The notes under the pieces are model-generated. The model searched no databases. It was not told the origin of the DNA and saw only the letters and a list, made by a program, of their open reading frames with translations. From NCBI GenBank assembly GCA_911728435.2, contig OU452211.1:13312428-13376427 (forward strand): DNA of 64,000 nucleotides. Reading direction: 5' to 3'. Each line of letters starts with the position of its first letter. Positions within the stretch are counted from its first letter, which is position 1. Source of the stretch: Apoderus coryli. Its lineage: Eukaryota > Arthropoda > Insecta > Coleoptera > Attelabidae. Shown in pieces: positions 35,520-46,082 of the stretch. Made by a program: the position numbers and the translations under genes.

Positions 35520-37250
35520 TTGCCTGTTGTTGTTTTTCGATACTTTAACAGGGTATCTCCGTAATTATTAGTGCCTTCAAGAAAGTAATATAGATGTCTT
35601 GTGTTCTTTTTGGGTCAAACTTAAAATTGCAAGGTCAAAATTTGATCTGGCTTAAGAGATACGGGGGAAAATCAAAAAAGTGTCAATTTCAAAAATCTAC
35701 CATTTTATTAGCTAAAAGAGATACAGAAAAATGTTTTATATAAATGTTTGTTTATAATGATTGTTGAATAATCTGCGCATTTCAGAATTAGTATACGGGG
35801 TCAGTTAAAATTGGAATTTAAAAATGTAAGGTGCAAAGACTTTTGAGGTCCAATAAATATTTTCCCTATGTTGTTCATATTGCCCATATTTGATGATGTG
35901 GGATGATGGAATTTTGTCACTGGTTTTTAAATCAATCTAGCGAGCATCGTTTTTTTTTTACAGATGTTTTTTTGTTTCAAAATAAACTAGTTTATCGCTG
36001 TTTTGAAGAAAATTTAAATGCTAGGCTGAAAGACTTCGGTCAATGGCTTTTGGGGTTTTGTACCAATAAATTACGTTTTATTATTATTATTTATTTAAAT
36101 GCAGATAGATATCTGGTTATAGTCTAATGAAACTTTTTCAATATCCTTGATTATGTTCCTTTAAATGAAGTAAGAGAGATTTACTTTCAACGATGTCGCC
36201 CCGACCCACAACGCTCTTCGAATAAGAGAGTAATTAAATACTCACTTTAGAAACCGTTGGATAAGAACACACAGACCTATAAGGTGGCCAGCACAATCTT
36301 CACATCTAACACCTCCAGATTTTTGTCTTTGGGGAGTGTTGGAAAATAAAATTTATAAAGAAGTCATCTTAACTTGTGAGCAACTTGATCATCATGAATG
36401 CCTTAACATTCCAATACCTCAATAACTTAATCTGAATCTTTAATACCGTTTTAATATCAACATAGTTTTGTTTCTAGGATATTAGCTTTTGTTTCATTGA
36501 CTACTAACTGGGGTTTAAAGTAATAAAGTTGAAATATATCGCACAGAAAACCAATATCAGGGGGGTGTTATATTTTTGAAAAGATAACTTAAAATTATAT
36601 CTTTTTAGAATCAAATGTACAGGTTGTCCCAGTTCAGAAAAATTTGGTTAGGTACGATAACTTTTTTACCTGACCCACTATACTCACTCTGATGTCGGCA
36701 GATAATTCAACATTCGTTATAAAGAAATTTTTGCATAAAATATTTTTCTGTGTCTCTTTTAACTAAGATAATATAGGGTTATTTAAAATTCAAACTTTTT
36801 TTTTCCGCCGATTTCTTGCGGGTGAAAATTGTCACAATAATAAAAAGATAAGAGAAGAGGTTTACTTTGGGCTTGATTTATTTGCTTCTTTTCTTAACAT
36901 TTAAATTCAAATCAATTACTGTTAGTTAATAGAAATTCTATTTTTGGTTTTAATTATTCACTACTAAAAAAACTAAACAACTAAATGTTAATCAGCCAAT
37001 ATTGTATATTTCGTGCAATACCGATGGTAGAGTGTTGAAATTTTATAAATTAGGAATCAGTAGAAATACTGAATTTGACCTGTGATGGAACATTTTTGAT
37101 AAAATATGAATGTGACAAAATTTTCAAATTTTAATTTACCATTTTAAGTATGACTCCAGGAGAGCAAGTACATGACACCTATTATATTTTTTAATAGCAC
37201 TAACAATTACGGAGATATCCAATAAAAGTGTCGAAATGGGACACCCTCTA
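35520..37250 (+). mobile_element. Decayed DDE transposon with degenerate TIRs
   Basis: TATCTCCGTAATTATTAGTGC near 35552 is matched by the inverted copy GCACTAACAATTACGGAGATA near 37192. The similarity extends outward through TTTCGA.ACTTT. A transposase remnant lies between. The limits are approximate because the outer ends have diverged. Confidence 0.6.
35903..36420 (+). pseudogene. DDE transposase remnant (Tc1/mariner-like, HTH-DUF4817 type)
   Basis: Segments in shifting frames read EFCHWFLNQSSEHRFFFTD (the RxxFCxWxL...F.DE region) and, from about 36185, APTHNALRIRE, RNRWIRTHRPIRWPAQS and TPPDFCLWGVLENKIYKEVI. This last run is the typical DxAPxHN...NRWIGxxGPxxWPxxSPDLTPxDFxLWG block. Several frameshifts and stops make it non-functional. 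Confidence 0.6.
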
Positions 37251-39044
37251 CTTTATCTCATTCAGTAGGCCATTAAAAGTCCTTTTTAAGAAATATTTTC
37301 ACTTTATTGTTTATGTTTTTATCTGCAAAAATAAATGAATCTCCAGCATTATGTTGTATCTTCAGGACATTTTTATCAGATCTTCGGGTTCCTTCAAATA
37401 AGCGGCATATGAATGTTGTGTTTTAATATACATACAGGGTGAATCTAGCAGGACGCGTTAAAACTGATTTTTTCTTTGATGGTAGATCTAATACGCCACA
37501 TTCTGCAAAAACAATGCAAGTATACAGAGCCGCCCAAAAAGAGATAATTAATATCAAAATAATATAATAAGTTATTTTTTTAATAGGACATCCAATATTT
37601 GAGGGAGAATTTTCATATTCCCTTTAAAATAAATGAGATTTGGTATAGGGTGTCATAAATATACTTATCCCTTATGGGTTTCACAAAAATCATCAATTGA
37701 AAATTTAGAGCCTTGGTAAAAAGTTAATATTTCTGTGTATACCTAGTAAATTTGAAGAAAAACGGTTTAGGCTAGTGAGAACTACCTTTTCGATTAACCT
37801 ATTAATGCAAAAAAAAATTCTTTAACTTATACAGAGTGTTCACAATTAGTAACCAAAATTTATTGCCAGTTATATGAGTGTAACCTGATTTTCTCAAATG
37901 AAACAATACTGTTAGATGTATAGACCTGATTTTTTTATATTTCTTTGAAATGAGTGAAATCATGTTAAATATTTTAATAAACAAAACACTGTTAAATTGA
38001 GACTTCACAAAATATAAATAAATACTTTTTACTGACCTAATTAACCAAATTAGAAATACCCGCTCCCAAACTAACCAAATCGTTGATAAATGCTAATACT
38101 GACTACTAAATCATAATAATAATATCCAAAACCAAAGGAAACTAAGGCCAATATCATACAATAAATATCTATTCAAACTTACCATAAAATAAATAATTAG
38201 AATTAGATGTTCCAAATAATTTCCATGTTATTCTGGGACAAACAGAATTGCTCTTGTTTTTTTTTTGGTTTATTTTCACTTTTTCTGCATGTTGTATTTT
38301 ACTTAATCTGAGATTACTGTGTTTTGTTTATTAAAAACACATCATCCAACTAACATTTTTGATATGAGCCTTCTAGGTTTTTAAACTAATATCAAAAAAT
38401 CAGGTCTGAGTAATAGAAAAACGTATTAAAATAATTGGAGTAGGTAGATAGGTAGGTTCAAAATGAGTGGGTCTGCGCTGGACCCTCCACTGCGACCACC
38501 GCGAATCTATTGTGGCTCATACCTATTCATATTTGATCCAGCAGCTCAATCTTCTTAATGAAGTCGATTATTTTTCTGGGTGAGCTTTCTTTTAGACTCG
38601 CTGGTAGAAGTGTTACTTAAAATAGTTTAGGCTCTACCTATCAAAACCATCGGAAATTGGCCACCCTGTACATATATGTTTAGAAACATGAAACATTATG
38701 GACTGACTGTTACTGTAGATCATTTTTAAATTTTTAGGGGTTGTAAACGTTATTTATTAATAATTTTATAGCACTTAATGTATGTTTTTAAATAATTTCC
38801 TACAAATGCAGATTAATTTCCATATTCTTGTGTCTAGAATAATTCCTTATAAACAGAAGTAGGTAAATTTACGCGCTTAATACTAGAATATTTTAAACTA
38901 TAACTTAACTGAAAATTGTAATAGTTCCTATATTTTTGAAATACAATTATTGTGAATACCCTCTATAAACAACCGAAAACTGAACTTTTTTGATGATAAG
39001 CGAAATAGTGTAGGTAAAAATTGAACTCATAATTATTCTATTAA
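37251..39044. other. Spacer with ACAGGGTG-type ends
   Basis: No coding. TACAGGGTG at 37433 and its complement near 38660 could bound a MITE of about 1.2 kb, but the match is only about 9 bp. Confidence 0.3.
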
Positions 39045-39765
39045 AAACGGTAGGAGTTACAATATCGGTTAAATTTAAGAAAAGTTGTACAATCTAAACA
39101 CCTTTTAAATGGTTTTTTCAAAAGTAGACTAACTTTAGCCGTTTTCGAGAATTTGTGAATAAACTATTTTTTGCGATATTCGACTTTTCATAAAGCCATT
39201 TTCAATTCAAATATATGTGGTATATCACACGTAATGGTGTAAACAAGTTTTCAGTATTTTTAAATATTATTTAAACTTCTTCAAGAAAAATCGCCATGAT
39301 TTGGCATTTAACTGACTGAATGCCGAGTAGTAGGTTTTGCAAAAATATTCTTTCGTCGTTACTCACAATTAAAAATTTGAAAACTTGTTTAAACTATTAC
39401 GTGGGATAACCACCTATTTTTGAATTGAAAACGGCTTTAAATTTAACAATAAAAAATCCAGGGCCGTATTTAAAAAATCAAAGTTTATGATGGTTTTTCA
39501 AAAACAAACCGTCGTAATGACAATTTGTAAAGACTATCCTTTTCTCCTCAAAAAGTAACAATGAGGAAGTGCTTTTGATTTTTTTTTATATCTGTAAAAA
39601 CAATGGCAGAATTAAATAAACACTAAAATCGCAAAAAATTGTTTTTTCAAAAATTCTCGAAAATGGCTAGTTACTTTACTTTTCAACCACCGTTTAAAAG
39701 GTGTTTAAGTTGTACAAGTTTTCTCTAATTTAACGGACATTGTAACTCCTCCCGTTTCCAAGGTT
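39045..39765. repeat. Foldback repeat with nested inner inverted repeat
   Basis: Outer arms: GGTAGGAGTTACAAT...AACACCTTTTAAA pairs with TTTAAAAGGTGTTTA...CATTGTAACTCCTCCC. Inner arms near 39192-39262 and 39370-39440 share TTTTCAATTCAAATA-type sequence. An inverted relative lies at 25480-25710. Confidence 0.65.
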
Positions 39766-41059
39766 CCAATGCTATCCCATTCTTATCTTGGACACAGTGT
39801 ATATTTATTGAATATAAGTAACTTTTTAAAAAAAGTTCGATCTCCCATATTATAATAATAAACATGGATTGTTTGAAATAGCAATCGTAAAATATGTGTA
39901 ATATAATATATTATAATAAAACGGGTTGCGTATAGTTGTTCTTCTCAAATCATGGGAATCACATAAACTTGTATTTCCTCACTGTACTAACAAAAACAAA
40001 TAAACGTTCCTGTCAAAAATGTATTTTCCTAGTCCTTCTAGGCGCACAAGTCGGGCCTTGGAAGCTCTTTAGGGCGTCGTGTCGTATAGGTAGCTAAATT
40101 TCGCTTTCTGCGATGTAATAATTTATTTTTCTTACGACAAAAGTTTTTTGGAATTCAAAAGTTAAACCAAAAATGTCGATTTTTTGACAATAGGTTATGT
40201 TTCAGAATCATTTGCAGAAATCAGTCAAATTTAATTTTAAGTGGAGCATAGGATATTAATTACATTTTATTTATTTATAGGATCATTTTGTTTGGGATTA
40301 TTATAATTGTGGATTTTATGAATGTTTATTTAAATATCAAGTCCGTTGTTTGACAAGACGTTACTCAACTGATCTTTTTTATTCTTCATATTATTCTGTT
40401 TATTTTTTTACATCATGATATATACAGGGTGATTGCTGGTACATTAGAAGTTTTGGGAAAAGTAATAATATCAGCCTATAATATTGTTATATTTGTACGA
40501 CTTCCGGTTATATCGGAAGTTGAATCGAACTTTCTTATTGCAAATAGAACAAGTATTTCAACTCTTTACTGAGTGTCAAATTTGTGTGCATTTAAAAAAC
40601 TATGAAAGAATTGATACGAATTTAGCTTTGCTATTGGCTATTAAAATTCTTAAAAATATAATTTGCTTTAAATCAGAATTTGGATGAATAGTGAAAGAAA
40701 GCTTTTAATTTTATTGGAAGTTTATATATTTTCTATACAAACTAGTTAAAACAGTGCATTATTTATCATATATTGAACCCGTTAATTCTAAATTTAGTTA
40801 TTAAAAGTTGCTGTATAGTACACTAAATGATTCGTACAATGTAAAAATCTTATTTGTACCAGGCGTATCATTTAAAAGGCTAATTTCGATAGTATTTCTC
40901 ATAACTTAAATGCTATGTCGATTAATAATTTTTCTGGGACACGGAATATTTAAGTTTCAAATATCTATCTTCTTGTTTCAACTTTCTGTCGTAACCCGGT
41001 ATATTGAATATAAGCAAATAAATGTACAAATACGATTTAATTTCTTTATTCAAATAATA
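39766..41059. other. Spacer, no gene seen
   Basis: No recognisable coding. ATATACAGGGTGATTGCTGG at 40420 resembles a transposon end but no partner was found. Confidence 0.4.
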
Positions 41060-41403
41060 AAAGTTATGCCTTACGTTGTTGCCAGGCTTTCGGGCGTCGC
41101 ATAATGCGCAATATGATGTGGGCTTCCTATCATGCGGTGAGTATAAAACACTATATACGTATATAACGGCGCGCCACCTATATGATTTTTTCTTGAACTA
41201 TTTCCATATATAATGTCCATGTGTATATGACTATACGACGCCCACCCTAAAATTCGTCTATGGGTTGGTAGGGGCCTATAGAACAACATATCAAGAATAT
41301 ACACGTGAATTTTTCCAACGCCCGAGGTCGGGCGTCGTAACTCCAAAATGGCGTCGTATCATCCGAGAAATGTAGCGCTCTGGGCGTCGTATCATACGAT
41401 TGG

Positions 41404-41405
<2 letters not shown>
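41060..41405. repeat. GGGCGTCGTATCAT-rich block
   Basis: At least five GGCGTCGTA/GACGCCC words in both orientations within 320 bp, abutting (TA)n. It is related in wording to 34930-35000. CpG-rich for this window. Function unknown. Confidence 0.5.

Positions 41406-41449
<44 letters not shown>
41406..41449. repeat. (TA)n microsatellite
   Basis: Pure TA run of about 42 bp between the GGGCGTCG block and an inverted piece of module P. Confidence 0.9.
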
Positions 41450-41451
<2 letters not shown>

Positions 41452-41593
41452 GTTAGTTTAATGAGGTACGGTACATAAAATTCTCATTAAATATTTATTG
41501 AGAAAGATTTTTCTTGTTCTTCAATAGCAGTCGAAGCATTAACAAAATCAGTTGTTTAATCTCGTTCTATAAATCGACCTAAACATAACAATT
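41450..41593 (-). repeat. Module P fragment (P3)
   Basis: Inverted copy of 31555-31692, from the same (TA)n boundary to TAAACATAAC. Confidence 0.85.
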
Positions 41594-42230
41594 TCGTCAA
41601 TAGAAGGCAATCTTATTTTGATTATTTCATCTCACTTTTACTTTAAAAAAATCTCTAAAAATGTCTTTAATTACCTACTTACATATTCTTTATTTTCAAA
41701 AATTGTTTTAAAAGGAAAATACTCAATAATCTGCCTTGACCTGATGAATATCAACGACTACGAAATATTCACATTAAGGAGTTTCTACTTCTATTTAAAA
41801 TAAAAACTTTAAAACAAAGTAAGTTATTTATATTGGTTTTTTATTTTGAAATATGTTGGTGACTGTAATAAATTACATTTCTTACAATATAGGTAACAAA
41901 CTAAATTTTCTTATTATATTTGACTCAAAGTATAACAATAAAAAATTTCAGAAACACATGTTTAATTATAGATAACTATTATTATAAAACATTATTCCAC
42001 AGAGAATGTATATGTATATACAGACAAATTATCCTAGGCTAATTACACATAGGTACCTAAATAAATAAAAACATAAAATTCACATGCAATGGAATATAAA
42101 AAATTATACAAAACTATATTAAAAACAAATCAACAAATGAAATATATACAAAAATAACAAAAACATACTGGTTTAAAGAATACTAAGCTACTTAAAGTAG
42201 TTAACCAAATATACTCGTACATTACTGGAC
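41594..42230. other. Spacer downstream of the minus-strand CxCGE gene
   Basis: AT-rich, no coding recognised. It would contain the 3' UTR of the minus-strand gene. Confidence 0.4.
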
Positions 42231-42257
42231 TGGCTGTAGTTGCTCTTTCTATTGGTA

Positions 42258-42566
42258 CTAGTTTCCTTTACTTTTAGCTGAAAACTTCATTTTTATCAAT
42301 TCGTCTAGTTTCAGCTGCCAATTTTTTATATCCCTAGCGGTTTCTGCCTTCAATAAATTAATAGTGTTTTTGAGTAAAACACGTTTTAATAATCTTCTCT
42401 TCTCAAATTTGTTTTGTGCCAATAAATTGCGTTGGGTCGTAAGCAGTATTTCACGACGGTGCTTACTATGTTCGTCAGACGATACTTGTTCAGATGTCTG
42501 TTGAATTTCGCCACAGGTACATTTTTTTGGTGTTTGAACTTTATTTGGTTGTGACATTTTTTCCAT
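42258..42566 (-). CDS. Single-domain CxCGE protein, unrecognised family
   Basis: Intronless 102-residue frame starting MEKMSQPNKV at 42566. The upstream in-frame ATGs precede the predicted transcription start and are not used. I do not recognise the family. Visible features are a CTCGE motif near residue 15, an SSDEHSKHRREILL stretch, then a basic, helix-forming C-terminal half with LLKRVLLKNTINLLKAETAR and DIKNWQLKLDEL. There is no signal peptide or membrane segment. It is strongly basic, so a nuclear or nucleic-acid role is possible but unproven. The 276-residue protein at 50721-51551 is an in-frame triplication of this domain. Conservation of promoter, 5' leader, reading frame and sequence just after the stop between the two loci indicates real genes. 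Confidence 0.75.
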   Translation of the reverse strand: MEKMSQPNKVQTPKKCTCGEIQQTSEQVSSDEHSKHRREILLTTQRNLLAQNKFEKRRLLKRVLLKNTINLLKAETARDIKNWQLKLDELIKMKFSAKSKGN

Positions 42567-42601
42567 AATTAGGATGTATATGTATGAAACTTTGATCACA
42601 A

Positions 42602-42636
42602 ACTGAACGAAAACCAACTTAAAATCTGAATTTATA
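42602..42636 (-). promoter_or_regulatory. TATA box plus initiator of the single-domain CxCGE gene
   Basis: On the minus strand TATAAATT starts at 42636 and an arthropod-type initiator TCAGT has its A at 42604, 32 nt downstream, which is canonical spacing. The sequence from TTTTCGTTCAGTTTG to the ATG is nearly identical in the paralogue at 50676-50720. Confidence 0.65.
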
Positions 42637-42834
42637 GGGTATGGAGCATCCTTGTATTGAAACCCTTTCTACCTCTTCTAGGTAGTTTATATGATCAGGT
42701 AATTTGGAGACTTCTATTTTATTGCAGGTAATTATCAGGAATACAATCAACCTTAGACAAGGAAAGAGAGAACAAAAGTAACAGTCCAGTCCATAACAAA
42801 GCAGAAGTTACAGGTACAATAGATTTATCCACAA

Positions 42835-42964
42835 TTCAAATACCGGCCGATCAAAAACAAGGTAAGAGAAGTAAAAATATTTTATAAATTATTTATAGCC
42901 AATGTATATGTTTAATAGTATCTTTTTCTGTTTTGTAGGCAAGTGATATTGTCTTGTATTAATG
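42835..42964 (+). repeat. 130-bp direct repeat, left of F1
   Basis: TTCAAATACCGGCCGATC to TATTAATG, ending exactly at the first base of F1. Only a few mismatches from 45649-45778. Confidence 0.9.
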
Positions 42965-43654
42965 CACTGAAAAAAATATTGTACGTAAAACCAATGAATG
43001 GTGTTGTCATCAATATTTTGAACATTAATATTATGAATTCGTCACTGTTACAATGAATTTTGATCATAAATTAATAATTTCATACATAGAAACAATGTAC
43101 GATGAAACATTAATCAATAAATGCAAGACATCGAAAATTTATGTTTTTTTTTCATCAATATAATGTCACTATTTATTGCTTCAATGTTTTAAATTTATTA
43201 ATTTATGCTCTTCGCCTTTAACACAATAATTTGTAAATCATACACCTATGAACAGCGAACATAAAAACTAATAAACGATCATCGTTGATTCAATGGATGC
43301 TAAGCATTAATTTTACGAACCTAACCATTAAATTCTGAATAACGCGCGCAAATCAATGCACCCGGACCATAGACTGAATACTCAAAACATTCACATTATG
43401 ACATTCTCATAGACTTTTTGTTTACGCGTCCTTTTTGTTTTGTTTAGTTAAATGTATACAGTTGAAAAGTGAAGTGTGTTCCTAAATCTATTTTTAAAAT
43501 TTGTTCCCAAATAATACAACAAATGTAGAAATATAAGGTAAGTAGTAATCCTTTTATATAAGTACCATTTAGTAAAGTACAAAACTAAAGTCAGTTTAAA
43601 ACGAAAAAAAACACAGTGCGGTATTCCTTTGTAATGTTGAAAATCCGCCGATAC

Positions 43655-43873
43655 GAGGGGAGAAATTTTATGGGCTCTTCATGGATATTTAGTGCTATCC
43701 GCTAAGCTATATTCCAAAGGTGCCAGTGGAAAGATAAACCATTTAAAGTACACAATAACAGACTCTCAAGAATCTATTTTATTTTGTGCTAAAACAGTTC
43801 AAGAAATAGAAGAACATATAATAAACCTTAAAGGAAGAAAATCTGCAATTCAACCGTACTTATGGGTTCTATA
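43655..43873 (+). pseudogene. Coding-like fragment inside F1, unrecognised
   Basis: The frame reads RGEILWALHGYLVLSAKLYS, then NHLKYTITDSQESILFCAK and GRKSAIQPYLWVL to a stop at 43871-43873. It looks like genuine protein (balanced composition, KTVQEIEEHI helix) but has no start and I do not know the family. A spliced leader is hinted at by ATATAAG|GTAAGTA at 43534. F2 has the same stretch with a TAA, so it is decaying. Confidence 0.4.
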
Positions 43874-43984
43874 AGTCTATTCTAAAGGCGCACACTGTTT
43901 ACTTAAAAACCTGTTATTTTGATTAATAATAATAATATAATAAATGACTTTATTGAGAACTTAGAAAAGTTACACAAAATGCGA

Positions 43985-44975
43985 TGTCAATGCACAGCCT
44001 CCTAGCTTAACATATTAGCAATACTAAAGATAACTGCATAATAATAACAACAACAAAAACCCTGATACATAAAAAAAGGCAATGATTCCTGGATGCCCTG
44101 CGGCACTACGCAATGTCCTGGGCCCAGACACTGCCGTTCCCAAAATGACAACCTGACTTCTATCATTCACATATGTTCCGAGTAGACACACATCAGACTC
44201 CCCAAAGTCCAGGTAACCCACAATGGCCAGCAACAAACCATGACCAATGCGGTCAAATGCCCCTTGCGTAGTCCAACAGCAGCAATGCCGTCAATCGACC
44301 CTGATCTACCGCCCCCAATGCATTATCCAGTATTTTAAGTCATGTCATGGAGCAACTGTGACCCTGACGGAACCCAGACTGAACCTCCGACAACAACCCA
44401 TGCCCATCAAGATATGTTTTCATTTGATTGCAGATCACTCTCTCAATAACCTTGGAGATCGCTGGGAATATATTAATCGGTCTATAAGATCCTTAAATGT
44501 TGATGGAGTTTTAGTTTTGGGATTGGAATGACATTGGCTTCTTTCCAGCATGTTGGGAAGTTCCTCGTTTCTATATAGTAATTAACTAGATGCTGTATGA
44601 ATGGCATTATAAACGGACTACATACTACTACTAGCATATCAATACTGATCATGTCACTGCCTACAGCATTTGACTTAATCCCAAGCAATGCATAAAGTAT
44701 CTCCCCATGATCCACCATTGTAAATTCAAAGTTAATATCAGGCCTAATTTTATTACCTAAGTAAAAATTGATCGTTCCTGGGTCCGGATTGTTGGTAGAA
44801 GTGGCCACAAAAAAATCATTAATATTATCAACATCATGAATAAAAGACGGTATTGTGATATTTTCCCTTGCATAAATGTTTAGATCTCGTAATAATTTCC
44901 AATTTTGTTTAGAAGAATTTCCGCGGACTTTAGTTTCCAAATATAGTTTTTTCTCCCTTTTCACCTCAGACGACA
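43985..44975 (-). pseudogene. LINE reverse-transcriptase piece captured in F1
   Basis: The minus strand from 44975 reads KREKKLYLETKVRGN, NFPTCWKEANVIPIPK, RPINIFPAISKVIERVI, QSGFRQGHSCSMT, AFDRIGHGLLLAIVGYL and a VPQG motif. These are the linker, fingers and start of the palm of a Jockey/I-type LINE ORF2. It stops before the YADD catalytic motif. Multiple frameshifts and stops. Truncated at both ends and trapped in F. Confidence 0.8.
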
Positions 44976-45261
44976 GACGAATCTGACATGTTTAGCATTT
45001 AGTATTAACTAAATTAAAAATAAAGCCTTTAGATTTCGAGTGTCGTAGAAATCAATGGACGTACAGCAAGATAATTTTGAGTCTTATTTGGGCTTTTCTC
45101 TAACCATTGGTACTAGTATATTTGAACCATACTGCACTTTGCAGTACACATAATACATATGTACCTATATGCTTGCGATTATTGATTGAATACAGAACAA
45201 TAATCTCAATATTTCGTAATAATAATTTCCGGCGAACACAATTACGTAAAACAATTATTAT

Positions 45262-45500
45262 AACCCAATGTAATAATCAGGTAACATTGGTTTAACGTCC
45301 AAAAGTCATAGATTAATGTTCATCGTTCGTAACATTAATAACCAGCTAACATCGGTTTTACGTAATGGAGACATAAACTAATCTTCATCGTTCGTAACAT
45401 TAACAACCTGGTAACATCGTTTTAACAAGCAGTAGTTATAAATTAATGTCCATCATTCGTAAGATCAATAACCGGCGAGCATAAATTTATGTTCTTTATT
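45262..45500. repeat. Subterminal about 65-bp repeats of F1
   Basis: About four units built on CGTTCGTAACATTAATAACC...ACATCGGTTTTACGT. F2 has one more unit (58200-58262), so the array varies in copy number between sister elements. Confidence 0.75.
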
Positions 45501-45648
45501 TATTAATTCAACGTACAGAATTCGCTACCGAATTTATGTACGAACGTTCATTGTATTAATGTCACCCATCATCGGCTCAAATTTAATGTTGACGTTCATT
45601 GATTTGAAGCACTTTTTTATTAATATCACATACCTTTTCGGTTCAGTG

Positions 45649-45778
45649 TTCAAATACCGGCCGATCAAAAACAAGGTAAGAGAAGTAAAAATATTTTATG
45701 AATTATTTATAGCCAATGTATATGTTTGATAGTATCTTTTTGTGTTTTGTAGGCAAGTGATATTGTCTTGTATTAATG
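45649..45778 (+). repeat. 130-bp direct repeat, right of F1
   Basis: Begins on the first base after F1. The host module P continues directly from its right end (TATGCGCACAC), as in P1 at 28452. Confidence 0.9.
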
Positions 45779-46012
45779 TATGCGCACACAATCAACGTTT
45801 CTGCCAGGATCATTTATTTATCAATGTTCCAGGTCTGATGTTTGGAAACAAGCCCTAGGAATTATCAATACACATTAATATGCACACATTACTCCAACGC
45901 AGGATTACAATACGTTAAGTATTAGTGATTCTCATTTTCAAGAGGAAAACATAGTAAAAAATAATTGCAAGCCTTATCTTCTTCATAACGCATTTCCTTT
46001 ATTGAAAAGTAC
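45755..46012 (+). pseudogene. Decayed THAP-domain exon in P2
   Basis: The same THAP-like exon as in P1 without the G insertion, reading across VWKQALG to SDSHFQEENIVKN and a final AFPLL. The frame is broken and zinc ligands are incomplete. Confidence 0.55.
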
Positions 46013-46082
46013 GTGGTAAGATTTTTTAATTTTATAAAAAAAATATGGAATATTCGTATTGGATGTTTAGTGTAACATTATT

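Larger units (their letters stand above)
42965..45648. mobile_element. Element F1: CACTGAA-ended transposon with captured LINE piece
   Basis: Left end CACTGAAAAAAATATTG, complement of right end CACTGAACCGAAAAGG. It is 2684 bp long. It carries a coding-like plus-strand fragment (43655-43873), a minus-strand LINE RT piece (43985-44975) and subterminal repeats (45262-45500). F2 has the same internal order, so the LINE piece was captured before both copies spread. No transposase of its own is visible. Confidence 0.85.

Noticed and set aside
37433..38668. A 1.2-kb MITE with TACAGGGTG ends
   Set aside because: Only about 9 bp of inverted match and no target duplication found.
44247..44531. 94-residue plus-strand frames at 44247 and 57141
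   Set aside because: Complement of the captured LINE reverse-transcriptase region; the minus strand has the recognisable motifs.
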